In this document: one piece after another, positions 38,301-46,381 of the stretch
How positions within the stretch are numbered: position 1 is the stretch's first letter
Layout: every line of letters begins with the position of its first letter
Assembly (NCBI RefSeq): GCF_030580865.1
Contig: NZ_JAUQSY010000008.1
Coordinates: 62,001 to 126,000 of the forward strand
Direction: 5' to 3'
Origin: Hymenobacter aranciens
GTDB taxonomy: Bacteria > Bacteroidota > Bacteroidia > Cytophagales > Hymenobacteraceae
Length of the DNA: 64,000 nucleotides
Position numbers and translations under genes: made by a program
The notes under the pieces: generated by a model
Database searches by the model: none
Seen by the model: the letters and a program-made list of their open reading frames with translations, nothing else
Told to the model about the DNA's origin: nothing

Positions 38301-40894
38301 TGACGCTGGGCAGCACCATCAACCTGAACGGCGGCACCATCCGCAACAGCGCCGGGGCCGATGCCGACCCCGACCTTCGCAACGTGGCCTCGGCGGCCGG
38401 CCTGCGCGTGGATGCCGTGGCGCCCACGGTGGCCATCACGAGTCCGGCGGGCAGCAGCACCGGCACTTCGCCCATTCCCATCACCATCACTTTCTCCGAG
38501 ACGGTGACGGGCTTCGCCACCTCCGACGTGACGGTGACGGGCGGCAGCCGGGGCACGCTCAGCGGCAGCGGCACCACCTACACTATCAGCGTGACGCCCG
38601 CGGCCAACAGCACCAGCGTGACGGTGAGCGTGGCCGCCGGCGTGGCCCCGGATGCCGCTGGCAACGGCAACGCGGCGGCCCCGGCCTTCACCATTGCCTA
38701 CGTCCCGCTGCCGGACATTACGAGCTTTACGCCCACCAGCGGACCGGTGGGCACCACCGTCGTCCTCACCGGCACGTACTTCACCGGGGCCACGGCCGTG
38801 GCCTTCAACGGCGTGGCGGCTACCAGCTTCACGGTCACGTCGGCCACCCGCATCACGGCCGTGGTGCCGGTGGGCGTGAGCGCCGGCAAGCTGAGCGTGA
38901 CCACGGCCAACGGCACCGCCCTGAGCACCGGCAGCTTCGCGCCCACCGTGCCCGCCGTGCTGAGCGTGGCGGCCCCGGCCAATGCCTCCTACGGCGTGGG
39001 CCAGGCGCTTGATTTCAACGTCACCTTCGACCAGGTGGTGACTGCCACGGGCACGGTGCGCCTGCCCCTGACGGTGGGCAGCACCGCCCGCAACGCCAGC
39101 TACGCGAGTGGCAACGGCAGCCGGGTCCTCACGTTCCGCTACGTGGTAGTGAGCGGCGAGCTTGATGCCAACGGCGTGGTGCTGGGCACCAGCATCACCA
39201 CCGTCGGCGGCGGCATCCGCAACGCGGGCAACTCAAGCGCCAACCTCGCCCTCAACAACGTGGCTCCGACCACCGGGGTGCTGGTGGATGGGGTGCTGCC
39301 CACCGTGGCCCTGAGCAGCCCGGCCGGCAGCAGCACCAGCACCGCCCCCATTCCGCTCACCATCACTTTCTCGGAGCCCGTGACCGGCCTGAGCCTGGCC
39401 GCCCTGACGGTGGGCAACGGCACGGCCGCCAACCTGAGCGGCAGCGGCAGCACCTACACGCTGGAGCTGGCCCCCGTCGCCGACGGCCCGGTGACGGTGA
39501 ACCTGGCGGCGGGCGCCGCCCAGGATGCGGCCGACAACGACAACACCGCCGCCCCGCAGTTCAGCATCAGCTACACGGCGCCGGCCCGGCCCACCATTAC
39601 CAGCCTGAGCGCCGGGGCCGAGCTGCCGGGGATGCCGGTTATCCTCACGGGCACCAACTTCACCAGCGGCAGCAGCGTCAGCTTTGGCGGGGTGGCGGCG
39701 GGCAGCGTTACCTACAACTCGCCCACCAGCCTCACGGTGGTGGTGCCGGTGGGGGCCGCCCCGGGCAGCAGCACGGTGGTGGTAACTGCCGCCACCGGCA
39801 GCAGCACCAGCGCCCCGGCCTTCGAGGTGTTGCAGGTGTATGAGGGGCCGGCGGCCTGCATCGCTACCCTGCCCTACCTGGCCACCGGCGATGGCCAGTG
39901 GCACTACCTGCGCCTGCCCACCGGCGAGGTAGTGGCCGCCCTACGCGACACCCGCGCCCGGCTGGGCACGGTGGCCGTCAGCGTCACGGTCACGGGCGAC
40001 GGCCAGCCCGTGCGCGAGGACGGCCGCGGCCGCGCCTACCTCGACCGCAACTGGCACCTCACGGCCAGCGGCGGCCCCTTCGCCGGCAGCAGCGTGGCGC
40101 TGCGCTTCTTCGGCCTGAGCGATGAGCTGGCCCGCCTGACGGCTGCCGACCCCGCCGCCACCCTGGCCAACCTGAAAGCCACCCAATACAGCGGCCCCAA
40201 CGAGGACTGCGACCTCGGCAACAACGGCCCCGGCGAGAGCCGCGTGCTCCCGCTGGCCGCCAGCACGCCCGGCGGGGTGCCGTGGTTTGTGGCCCAGGCC
40301 ACCGTGGCCGACCACTTCTCCGAGTTCTACCTCACCGGCAGCAGCGCCCCGCTCCCCGTCGAGCTGCTCAGCTTCACCGCCGCCAAGCGCGGGCTCGCCG
40401 TGCAGCTGGCCTGGCGCACGGCCTCGGAGAAGAACAGCGCCCGCTTCGAGGTGGAGCGCAGCGGCGATGGGCGCACCTTTGCCCGCATCGGCACGGTGGC
40501 GGCGCAGGGCAGCACGGCCCGCCCCACGGCCTACACCTTCCTGGATGACCACTACCCGGGCGATGGCAACTCCCCCGGCGCGACGAACGTGCGCTACTAC
40601 CGCCTGCGCCAGGTGGACCGGGATGGCAGCGCCAGCTACTCGCCCGTGCGGGCCGTGACCGTGGGCGGCCCCAGTGAGCTCACCCTCTCCCCCAACCCTG
40701 CCCACGCCGCTGTGGCCGTGGCCGGCATGCGGGCCGGAGCCGCCGTGGAAGTGTATGACGCCCTGGGCCGCGCCGTGGCCCGCGCCACGGCCGATGCCGG
40801 CGGCACGGCAAAGCTGGCCCTGCCGGCCGGGCTGGCCGCCGGGGTGTACGTGGTGCGCAGCGGCGCGCAGGTGCAGCGCCTGGCGGTGGAGTAG
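32336..40894 (+). CDS. Giant T9SS-secreted protein 3: IPT/Ig-rich adhesin with one FG-GAP propeller
   Basis: This 2852-residue protein starts at ATG 32336 with a signal peptide ending PAAWAQ. In order: IPT (34-110), a jelly-roll-like domain (119-331), two IPT (332-488), SbsA-type Ig (494-597), seven FG-GAP repeats (602-978), IPT (980-1063), a cadherin-like domain (1067-1163; [16 protein letters not shown] ... [17 protein letters not shown]), IPT, three Big_3-type Ig domains (1243-1530; [17 protein letters not shown]), IPT, then three alternations of a roughly 210-aa double Ig unit (GTYRIGQ.L.F.V.FDQPVTV ... VDGVAPT ... TFAEPVTG) with IPT, a two-cysteine [10 protein letters not shown] module, an FN3-like [10 protein letters not shown] domain, and a T9SS domain ending LAVE. 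This is a long stalk with a single propeller, probably an adhesin. The C-terminal 350 residues are closely related to giant protein 1. Confidence 0.88.
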   Translation: MNLAITLLHSRSWVSLVALLTLLLAGPAAWAQAPTLSSLSPRGAQVGDLITLGGSGFTGTTGVTLGGAAVPGYTVVSNTQIRFNVPAGATPGLVRVSKPAGTSNGQPLEVGDLRSLALTGFTEDVVANGTGVTAAASTSSTFDASANVLHELGYNNGTATAGKGLPVGGFFVGTNAGTPGVPYQLADYGANNSLRLTEYNQGTLVLATPTPVSVLHVLLAASNVFFIPEVNITLTFTDNSTQTFSELDVRDWMDNNAAAVGEAAIVDVGRTDRANSAISTPAGTPRLYQYNLPLDAGNLGKSLQQVTVTKAGFSDNGIVNVMGLSGRLYAPAVISSFTPTSGPEGTTVTVTGAHLDAVREVRINGVRGTITGTPGYGNLTFVAGLRSSTGPLSLDTPSGTTTSSSSFTVPPPVISSFTPTSGPVGTTVTVTGTNLAAISQILVNGVSGSIMGTPGYGGFTFVVGARSSSGPVRVLAPSGSSTSSGTFTVVQEMFVSSLSPGQGLRNAPATTPVALTLNQTLRNDAATRGSLRVFSQQRGGRMQDGTRGSTTVSGATISFDPTTDFRAGETVYSTLTTAARNSANTQSPVAGHVSQFTVAAGGLGRGGFAGLAPPLPLGGSPNSADWADVAVGDVDGDGDLDAVAGSNSATGQVLLNDGQAGLSLGSTVALQYSQRQLKLADVDNDGDLDLLAISISGGSIIYPASNATGTFSVRLNNGSGSFGSGTDIALSAAPTNLAVGDVDGDGDLDAMAWGVGGTLYTFLNTAGTLALTNTQTPGGGGALALADLDQDGDLDIACSKDYNLQILWNGGDNSGSNTGTFSNPLLVPCNAAANSIAIVAADLDNDHDLDLVVRGDLSIVTSLRNGANDPGAGIGSFTEVDGLYAAPFGSAAVGDVDADGDLDVITAGAALQNGIYLFRNGSDSSGSNAGQFGPLTFVRSSPNNVYHISTPQLADMDGDGDLDLVVVSTTQVAVLLNQPAPLLLSATPNPVAAGGTLVVTGRYFTGATGFAFLGNSPTNTAFTINSDTQLTISVPAAVPPGSRTLIVGNRHGNSNGLPVTVVAAPATDLSVSPASVAENQPVGTTVGTFSSTTPTAGSTFTYSFATGGADNGAFSIAGSTLTTNAVFDYEAQSSYSIRVRSTDQNGQFFEKDLIITIGDVDETPVLSSLTPASGPVGASVSVAGSYLGGATGVSFNGVNQTTITANTAAGLTVTVPAGASTGPLTVTTPNGLSNSLTFTVTAASTSTALTSSANPSTLGQGVTLTATVTNTNGSVRPTGTVTFKDGSTTLGTGMLNSSGLATFSTSSLSVGSHSLTAVYAAAPGFVASTSAALTQVVNAASTTTTLSSSANPATPGQSVTLTATVAVVAPGSGTPTGTVTFKDGSTTLGTGTLNAARQATFTTSALSTGSHSLTAVYAGTAGYGPSTSAGLTQQVGNTATATTLSSSLNPSTDGQAVSFTATVAAGSGTPTGTVTFKDGSTTLGTGTLNGSGVASFSTSSLSVGSHSLTAVYGGATGLASSTSAALTQVVNAPPVPAISSLSPSSGPVGTSVVISGSGLGGASSVSFDGVAQTTISANTATSLTVAVPAGATTGDVVVNTPGGTSNALTFTVTPPAPVVTSVAAPADGTYRIGQFLTFLVSFDQPVTVSTAGGTPVMLLTIGSTTRGVTYLSGSTTSTLTFRYLVQAGELDLNGVTLGGSIAANNGTLRNATGTNALLTLRNVAPLSGVLVDGVAPTPTLSTTAPSPSSSSAITVTITFAEPVTGLTAASLTVSNGTPGVLSGSGTTYTLIVTATASGPVTVQVPAGAAEDAAGNPSAASSTLSVTYSPPPVAISSFTPTSGTGGTVVTITGNGFTGATAVTINNGAVASYTVNSDTQLTATVAAGNTTGLIRVTAPAGTGVSSTNFVVGPAVTSVTAATANGTYRAGQVLQFSVVFSQNITVSTSGGTPSLDLTVGSTVRQAVYSSTAGNTASFRYVIVAGDLDTDGVTLGSTINLNGGTIRNSAGADADPDLRNVASAAGLRVDAVAPTVAITSPAGSSTGTSPIPITITFSETVTGFATSDVTVTGGSRGTLSGSGTTYTISVTPAANSTSVTVSVAAGVAPDAAGNGNAAAPAFTIAYVPLPDITSFTPTSGPVGTTVVLTGTYFTGATAVAFNGVAATSFTVTSATRITAVVPVGVSAGKLSVTTANGTALSTGSFAPTVPAVLSVAAPANASYGVGQALDFNVTFDQVVTATGTVRLPLTVGSTARNASYASGNGSRVLTFRYVVVSGELDANGVVLGTSITTVGGGIRNAGNSSANLALNNVAPTTGVLVDGVLPTVALSSPAGSSTSTAPIPLTITFSEPVTGLSLAALTVGNGTAANLSGSGSTYTLELAPVADGPVTVNLAAGAAQDAADNDNTAAPQFSISYTAPARPTITSLSAGAELPGMPVILTGTNFTSGSSVSFGGVAAGSVTYNSPTSLTVVVPVGAAPGSSTVVVTAATGSSTSAPAFEVLQVYEGPAACIATLPYLATGDGQWHYLRLPTGEVVAALRDTRARLGTVAVSVTVTGDGQPVREDGRGRAYLDRNWHLTASGGPFAGSSVALRFFGLSDELARLTAADPAATLANLKATQYSGPNEDCDLGNNGPGESRVLPLAASTPGGVPWFVAQATVADHFSEFYLTGSSAPLPVELLSFTAAKRGLAVQLAWRTASEKNSARFEVERSGDGRTFARIGTVAAQGSTARPTAYTFLDDHYPGDGNSPGATNVRYYRLRQVDRDGSASYSPVRAVTVGGPSELTLSPNPAHAAVAVAGMRAGAAVEVYDALGRAVARATADAGGTAKLALPAGLAAGVYVVRSGAQVQRLAVE

Positions 40895-40908
40895 AACGTT
40901 TTTTTGTA

Positions 40909-40952
40909 TTGCATACTCAGGAAAAGAAACCGGCTGCTGGCCGGTTTCTTTT
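40909..40952 (+). terminator. TTGCATAC-type terminator, copy 2
   Basis: TTGCATACTCAGG, then AAAAGAAACCGGC, loop, GCCGGTTTCTTTT and more T. It is 15 bp after the stop of giant gene 3. The lead-in is shared with 17418 and 50936. Confidence 0.9.
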
Positions 40953-41077
40953 TGGGCCGGGGGGCGGGGGTGGCCGGGCGGGCGGCCGGGCAGTATGACG
41001 GGCGCCGCGCCGCGCCGGGATGGCACCGGCGGCCGGGGCCGGCAGCGCGGCACGCGCCGGGGCCTTATCTTGCCGCC

Positions 41078-44000
41078 ATGCTTACGCTCTCCCTCCAGAC
41101 TCCGGCGCAGGCCGTGGCGGCCGATGCCGCTTTGCGCCGTCTCAAGCCTTCGGCCGACCAGCTCGCGGCCTTTACCAAGCAGCTGGGCAAGCTGCTCAAG
41201 CACCTCGACCCGACCAAGATTGAGCGGCACGGCGAGACGCACATTCTCGACTTCCTGCGCGATACCACGCCGGCGCTGGGGCCCGGCGCCGGGACCGAGC
41301 GCTACGGCAACGTGAACGGCAAGCGCGACCTGGCCCTGCACCTCGGCGACACGGCGCAGTCGCCCGTCGGGGTCATCATTGAGGTGAAGGGGCCCCAGAA
41401 CTCCAACGAGATGCTCAGCCCGGATGACCTCAACCGCAAGGCGTTTCAGCAGCTGCTCTTGTACTACCTGGAAGACCGCAGCGACGACCGCGCCGACGAC
41501 TTCCGCCGCCTGGTGGTGACGACGGGCTTCGAGTGGTACATCTTCGACGCCCAGGATTTTAACAGCCTCTTTTGGAAAGATGCCGGGCTGCGCCGCGACT
41601 TCAAGGACTGGAAGGCCAAAGCCAAGGCCAGCGCCGACACCGACTTCTTTTACAAGAGCATTGCCGGCAAATACCTGGCTGCCGCTACCGGCACGCTCCG
41701 GGCTACCTACGTGGACCTGCGCGGCGGCTTGCCCAGCGGGGCTACGGAGCTCGGGCACCTCTGGCGCGTGTTCGGGCCGGCTTATCTGCTGAAGGACTTT
41801 CCCGACCTGCGGCCCGATGCGAATACGCTCAACCAGGAGTTCTACGCCGAGCTGCTCTACCTCATGGGCCTGCAGGAGCGCACGGAGGGCGGCGTGCGCC
41901 GCATTGGCCGCTGCGCCCCGGCCGACCGCCAGCCCGGGGCCTTGCTGGAGAATATTCTGTACCAGATGGACATCGGCCACGACCTGAGCCGGGCGCCCGC
42001 CGAGGTGCTGGCCGAGTACGGCGACGACCCGACTCGCCAGCGCGAGGAGGTGGCCCTGGCCTTGTGCCTGATGTGGGTCAACCGCCTGTTGTTCCTTAAA
42101 CTATTGGAGGGGCAGCTGCTGCGCTACCACCCGGCCGAGGCCCAGGCCGGGTTCCGCTTTCTGCACGCGGGCCGGGTGCCCGAATACGACGAGCTGAACA
42201 AGCTGTTCTTCGGGGTGCTGAACCGGCCCCCGGCCAGCCGCCCGGCCGATGTGGCGGCGGCCTTCCGCGAGCTGCCCTACCTCAATTCCTCCCTCTTCCA
42301 GCCGGCCGTGCTGGAAGAAACGGTGCTCTACATTCGGGAGCTGAACGATAGGGCGGGGCTGCGCCCCTTCGCCGGCTCGGTGCTGAAGAAGAAGGGCGCT
42401 ACCGTGCCGCAGGCAGCGCCGGATAGCCCGGGCGAGTGGCTGGCGCTGCCGTATCTGCTGGGGTTTTTGGATGCGTTTGATTTTGGGAGTGAGCCTACCG
42501 GGGCACCCCACCCCCCGGCCCCCTCCCCTTCGGGAGAGGGGGAGCCTGACGGAGCTAACGCGCAGAAATCGTCAGGCTCCCCCGGGAAGTCGTCAGCACT
42601 TTCCAAAAAGTCGTCAGGCTCCCCCTCTCCCGAAGGGGAGGGGGCCGGGGGGTGGGGTGCGCCGCCTGAACGACCCTTACTATCGGCGGCGGTATTGGGC
42701 CTCGTCTTCGAAAAAATCAACGGCTACCGCGACGGCTCCTTCTACACCCCCGGCTTCGTGACCATGTACATGGCCCGGCACAGCCTGCGCCGGGCCGTGG
42801 TGCGCCGCTTCACGCAGGGCGCCGGGGCCAGCCGGTTTCCCGAGCTGCGGGGCTGCGATACCTGGGAGGAGCTGCGCGACAGCTTCGACAAGAAGCGCCG
42901 CCGCGAATACGCCGACTGGTTTAATGGCCTCACCGTGCTCGACCCGGCCGTGGGCTCGGGCCACTTCCTGGTGAGTGCCCTCAACGAGCTGCTGGCCTGC
43001 AAGGCCGACCTGCGCCTGCTGCTCGACGCCGACGGGCAGCTGCTGAACTACACCCTGACCGTGGAGCACGACGAGCTGCGCGTGCTCGACAACGATACCG
43101 ACCTGCCCGCCCGCTACCAGGTGGCTACCTACGACGCCGCCACCGGCCACCGCACCGTGGCGCAGCAGCACACCCGCCTGCAGGCGGCCTTGTTTCGGGA
43201 GAAGCGCGCCCTGATGGAGCACAGCCTCTTTGGCGTCGACCTCAACCCCAATTCCGTGCGCATCTGCCGGCTCCGGCTCTGGATTGAGCTGCTCAAGCAT
43301 GCTTACTATAGGCCCGATACCGACTTCCGGGCCCTCGAAACCCTGCCCAACCTCGACCTGAACGTGCGCACCGGCAACTCCCTCGTGAGCCGCCACGCCC
43401 TGCAGGCCCCGCTGGGGCCGGTGTTTCGGGCGGCGGGCATTACGGTGGAGCGCTACAAGAGCCTCGTGCACGACTACTTCGGGGCCAGCGGGCAGCAGGT
43501 GCGCACCCAGCTCGACGGGGTGCTGGCCGACATCAAGGCCAACGTGGGCCGCCGCATCTCGCAGGCCGACCCCCACGTGAAAAAGCTCGCCGATGCCGAG
43601 CTGCAGGTGCTGCAGCTCGAAAAATCGCAGTCCGACCTCTTTGGCAAGAAGCTCGACCCCGAGAGCTACGCCGTGGAGCTGCGCAAGCGCACCCTGCTGG
43701 TGGAGCAGCGCCGCCAGGAGCTGGCCGACCACCGCCAGGGCACCTTTTTCCAGCAGGCGTTTGAATGGCGCTTCGAGTTCCCGGAAGTGCTCGACAATGA
43801 CGCCCGCTTCCTGGGCTTCGACGTGGTGCTCGGCAACCCGCCCTACATCCGGCAGGAGGCCTTTGCCGCCAGCAAGCCCTTCTTCAAGCAGCGCTTCAAA
43901 ACTTTCGACAGCACGGCCGACCTCTACGTGTACTTCGTGGAGCTGGGCCTCGACTTGCTGGCGCCCGGCGGCGAGCTCAGCTTCATTGCGCCCAACAAGT

Positions 44001-45196
44001 GGCTCAGCACCGGCTACGGCAAGGGCCTGCGCAAATGGCTCAAGCAGGAGCACGAGCTGATTGAGTTCATTGATTTTGGCGACCTGTACGTTTTCCCCCA
44101 AACCAAAGCCTACCCCGCCATTCTCAGCGTGCGCCGCACCGCGCCCAGCAGCACCAGTAGCTTCCGCGCCGCTGCGATTCCCAAGTTGCCGCCGCCTTCA
44201 CTGGAAAGCATGGTGCTTAATCTTCAGCGCACGGTAGCGCAGGACTCGTTAAGGGAAGAGGGCTGGAGTTTGGCTGATAGTCCCAAGCAGGAATTGCTGG
44301 CTAAGCTGCGGGCAGCGGGCAAGCCGTTTGGGGAGTACATAAAAGGCAAAATCTACTCTGGGATTAAAACCGGCAATAATGCAGCCTTTGTTATCAATGC
44401 AGAAACTCGTGCCCGCCTTATTGCTGAGGATGCTAAATCGGCAGAGATGATTGAGCCTTTCCTGGCTGGCCGTGATGTTAAGCGCTACAAGCATGTTCGC
44501 GCCGAAAACTATCTGATTAAGTTTCCAAGAGGTTGGACCTGGGAAAAATTAGGTTGGCAACAGGACAGCAAAGGCCGGTACACCATCCCACCAGCAGAAA
44601 AGCAGTTTTCAGACGGTTACGAAGCATTGATGTGGCATTATCCTGCACTCGCAGCCTATATGCTTGATTTCTTAGAAGACCCTCTGGCTCGTACTGTACC
44701 TGGAAACTTTTGGTGGGAGCTCCGCGCCTGTGACTACTACGATAAGTTTGAGGAGCCAAAGATTATGTGGAAGGAAATTGCCATTTACCAAGAGTTTACG
44801 CTTGATAGAGAAGGCAACTATTCCAACAACAAAACCTTTTTTACGCCTAGCAACGACCTCTACCTGCTTGGCGTCCTCAACTCAAAGCCTGCTTTCTTCT
44901 TCTTGCAGCAGATTACCACCAAGATGAAGGATAATGCAATGGCCATGCAGGTGCCGCAAGTATCCCAACTCCCCATCCCCACCGCCACCCCGGCCCAGCA
45001 GGCGGCGGTAGCCACCCTGGTCGAGCAGATACTGGCGGCCCGCGCCGCCGCCCCCGCCGCCGACACGGCCGCGCTCGAAGCCCAGGTGGATGCCCTGGTG
45101 GCCGACCTCTACGGCCTGAGTGCCGCTGAGGCCGCGCTGGTGGCGGGCGGTGCCGGGGCGGCTCCCGGCACCGGCAGCCTCGCGCCCGACGCCTAG
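41078..45196 (+). CDS. Type IIG-like restriction-modification protein (Eco57I-family N6-adenine methylase with nuclease domain)
   Basis: This is a 1372-residue single-chain protein. The N-terminal PD-(D/E)xK-like nuclease region (DLALHLGDTAQSPVGVIIEV KG, residues about 84-105) gives cleavage. A helical region follows, then SAM motif I DPAVGSGHFLVSALNE (from D622), and the catalytic NPPY (N920) of N6-adenine methylases. The C-terminal target-recognition domain (about 1042-1288; TaqI_C-like GKIYSGIKTGNNAAFVI ... FLAGRDVKRYK) is visibly AT-richer than the rest. Residues about 476-528 are encoded by a 158-bp inverted-end element inserted in frame, giving a Pro/Ser/Gly linker. ATG 41078 starts the family's N-terminus (LRRLKPSADQLAAFTKQLGKLL). 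No separate specificity subunit is nearby. A 21-bp array begins at its 3' end. Confidence 0.88.
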   Translation: MLTLSLQTPAQAVAADAALRRLKPSADQLAAFTKQLGKLLKHLDPTKIERHGETHILDFLRDTTPALGPGAGTERYGNVNGKRDLALHLGDTAQSPVGVIIEVKGPQNSNEMLSPDDLNRKAFQQLLLYYLEDRSDDRADDFRRLVVTTGFEWYIFDAQDFNSLFWKDAGLRRDFKDWKAKAKASADTDFFYKSIAGKYLAAATGTLRATYVDLRGGLPSGATELGHLWRVFGPAYLLKDFPDLRPDANTLNQEFYAELLYLMGLQERTEGGVRRIGRCAPADRQPGALLENILYQMDIGHDLSRAPAEVLAEYGDDPTRQREEVALALCLMWVNRLLFLKLLEGQLLRYHPAEAQAGFRFLHAGRVPEYDELNKLFFGVLNRPPASRPADVAAAFRELPYLNSSLFQPAVLEETVLYIRELNDRAGLRPFAGSVLKKKGATVPQAAPDSPGEWLALPYLLGFLDAFDFGSEPTGAPHPPAPSPSGEGEPDGANAQKSSGSPGKSSALSKKSSGSPSPEGEGAGGWGAPPERPLLSAAVLGLVFEKINGYRDGSFYTPGFVTMYMARHSLRRAVVRRFTQGAGASRFPELRGCDTWEELRDSFDKKRRREYADWFNGLTVLDPAVGSGHFLVSALNELLACKADLRLLLDADGQLLNYTLTVEHDELRVLDNDTDLPARYQVATYDAATGHRTVAQQHTRLQAALFREKRALMEHSLFGVDLNPNSVRICRLRLWIELLKHAYYRPDTDFRALETLPNLDLNVRTGNSLVSRHALQAPLGPVFRAAGITVERYKSLVHDYFGASGQQVRTQLDGVLADIKANVGRRISQADPHVKKLADAELQVLQLEKSQSDLFGKKLDPESYAVELRKRTLLVEQRRQELADHRQGTFFQQAFEWRFEFPEVLDNDARFLGFDVVLGNPPYIRQEAFAASKPFFKQRFKTFDSTADLYVYFVELGLDLLAPGGELSFIAPNKWLSTGYGKGLRKWLKQEHELIEFIDFGDLYVFPQTKAYPAILSVRRTAPSSTSSFRAAAIPKLPPPSLESMVLNLQRTVAQDSLREEGWSLADSPKQELLAKLRAAGKPFGEYIKGKIYSGIKTGNNAAFVINAETRARLIAEDAKSAEMIEPFLAGRDVKRYKHVRAENYLIKFPRGWTWEKLGWQQDSKGRYTIPPAEKQFSDGYEALMWHYPALAAYMLDFLEDPLARTVPGNFWWELRACDYYDKFEEPKIMWKEIAIYQEFTLDREGNYSNNKTFFTPSNDLYLLGVLNSKPAFFFLQQITTKMKDNAMAMQVPQVSQLPIPTATPAQQAAVATLVEQILAARAAAPAADTAALEAQVDALVADLYGLSAAEAALVAGGAGAAPGTGSLAPDA
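42503..42660. mobile_element. 158-bp element with perfect 49-bp inverted ends, inserted in the methylase gene
   Basis: 42503-42551 and 42612-42660 are perfect reverse complements over 49 bp; the outer tips are GCACCCCACCCCCCGG and CCGGGGGGTGGGGTGC. The 60-bp centre carries two more partial copies of TCGTCAGGCTCCCCC/AGTCGTCAG. The reading frame passes through without a stop. There is no transposase, so it is a non-autonomous REP/MITE-like element. A diverged relative is at 17501-17590. Confidence 0.9.
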
Positions 45197-45202
45197 CGCC
45201 CG

Positions 45203-45391
45203 GCTCCCGGCGGCGCCGGGGAAGCTCCCGGCGCGGCCGGGGAAGTTTCCGGCGGTGCCGGGGAAGCTCCCGGCGGTGCCGGGGAAGCTCCCGGCGGCGC
45301 TGGGGAAGCTCCCGGCGGCGCCGGGGCGGCTCCCGGCGGCGCTGGGGAAGCTCCCGGCGGCGCCGGGGCGGCTCCCGGCGGCGCTGGGAGT
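45203..45391. repeat. Tandem array, 21-bp period, 9 units
   Basis: Units such as GCTCCCGGCGGCGCCGGGGA start at 45203, 45224, 45245, 45266, 45287, 45308, 45329, 45350 and 45371. The last units alternate between ...CGCTGGGGAA and ...CGCCGGGGCG endings. The phase can be followed backwards into the methylase 3' end (GCTCCCGGCACCGGC at 45161), so the array overlaps the last codons. The 45392-45520 stretch holds no gene I can support. Confidence 0.95.
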
Positions 45392-45525
45392 AAGGGGCAC
45401 GGTGCCGGGCGGTGGGGTCTTGCCACCAGGGTAGTTAGGGGTTGGGCGAAACTTTTTTTGGGACAAAAAAGGCGTTTCCAGCGCGCTGGTGGGGGTTAGC
45501 TGGGCCGTCGGAAAAATAATGCTTG

Positions 45526-45539
45526 ACAAACGGGTTTGT
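45526..45539. promoter_or_regulatory. Palindrome ACAAACGGGTTTGT in the promoter region of the 45590 gene
   Basis: A perfect 6+2+6 palindrome just downstream of a TTGAC at 45523. The surrounding 45505-45589 is AT-rich compared with its neighbours, as expected of a promoter. A repressor or activator site is possible. Confidence 0.45.
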
Positions 45540-45589
45540 GTTTAGTTACTTGGCAGCTCACTTTCATTCATTTTTTCACGTTTACCCAT

Positions 45590-46219
45590 ATGGCTGATTT
45601 TTACCCCCACGAAATTGTAAAGCAGGTTGCTTTCAATAAGAACTTCAACACCGAGCTGGTGCCGGCAACCGTGCTGCTGGACCTGCCCGAGAAAACGTTT
45701 GCTTACGCGCAGGAAGCCACCGGCACCTACCTCAGCCTGCACCAGCAACTCGACGATGCCCGCAAGGCGCACGAAGACCTGGCCAAGCGCTTTGCCCAGC
45801 AGCAGAGCATCACTGAAACGGCCGTGCGCGAGGTGGCCCGCCAAGTGAAGGGCATTCGCAACGTGCCGGTAGACGTGATTAGCCTGCTCGACATTGCCAC
45901 CCCCACCGACGATGCGCAGAAGAAAGTGGCCGCCCAGGCCCCGACGCTGAAAATGACCGTGGAGCTGGGCGTGGTGAAGGGCGCCTACACCAAGTATAAG
46001 CACCAGGGCGTGGACGTGTACTGCTGCCGCACCGGCGAAACGGAGTTTACCAAGCTCGAACGCTTCAGCATGAACCGCTTCGTGGACAACCGCCCCAACC
46101 GCGTGCCCGGCCAGCCCGAGCAGCGCGACTACTACGCCGTGTATGTAGACAAAGACCAGCAGGTGGGCAACCAGAGCGCCACGGTGAGCGTGGTGGTGGG
46201 CTCGCGCCCGGGGGCGTAG
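45590..46219 (+). CDS. Hypothetical protein, helical N-terminus and FN3-like C-terminus
   Basis: This 209-residue protein starts MADFYPHEIVKQVAFNKNF. Residues about 45-100 form two long helices (YLSLHQQLDDARKAHEDLAK, then ETAVREVARQVKGIRNV). The C-terminal 85 residues look like an FN3-type sandwich (KMTVELGVVKGAYTKYKHQGVDVYCCRTGETEFTKLERFSMNRFVD ... RDYYAVYVDKDQQVGNQSATVSVVV). There is no signal peptide or enzyme motif. The design and length are like those of the 22613 protein, although I see no strong residue-level identity. It follows a 21-bp array and precedes giant gene 4. Bacteroidota carry multiple such proteins; the function is unknown to me. Confidence 0.75.
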   Translation: MADFYPHEIVKQVAFNKNFNTELVPATVLLDLPEKTFAYAQEATGTYLSLHQQLDDARKAHEDLAKRFAQQQSITETAVREVARQVKGIRNVPVDVISLLDIATPTDDAQKKVAAQAPTLKMTVELGVVKGAYTKYKHQGVDVYCCRTGETEFTKLERFSMNRFVDNRPNRVPGQPEQRDYYAVYVDKDQQVGNQSATVSVVVGSRPGA

Positions 46220-46251
46220 GGGTTCACCAGGCTTTTGGATGGTTTCTGAAA

Positions 46252-46283
46252 CAGGGCCGCTCCGCCAGGGGCGGCCCTGTTGC
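46252..46283 (+). terminator. Hairpin terminator of the 45590 gene
   Basis: CAGGGCCGC, loop TCCGCCAGGG, GCGGCCCTG, then TTGCGT. It ends in the same TTGCGT as the hairpins at 11369 and 23251. Confidence 0.7.
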
Positions 46284-46310
46284 GTGTGGGGGGTGGCGGC
46301 GGCGGCAAAT

Positions 46311-46328
46311 ATGACAGATTTCTGTCAT
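46311..46328. promoter_or_regulatory. Putative operator ATGACAGATTTCTGTCAT upstream of giant gene 4
   Basis: A perfect inverted repeat of 8 bp with a TT centre, ending 22 bp before the -7 box at 46351. It overlaps the place of the -33 element, where no TTTG is found. Its position suits an activator or repressor dimer. Confidence 0.5.
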
Positions 46329-46350
46329 ACCGGGGCGAGGCGGGCGGGGG

Positions 46351-46358
46351 TACCTTTG
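46351..46358 (+). promoter_or_regulatory. -7 element TACCTTTG of giant gene 4
   Basis: A perfect TAnnTTTG box within GGGCGGGGGTACCTTTGC, a string repeated exactly in the orphan promoter region at 17384-17402. The ATG at 46382 is 23 bases downstream. Confidence 0.65.
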
Positions 46359-46381
46359 CGGTTCGCTCTTTCGTGCTGAAA

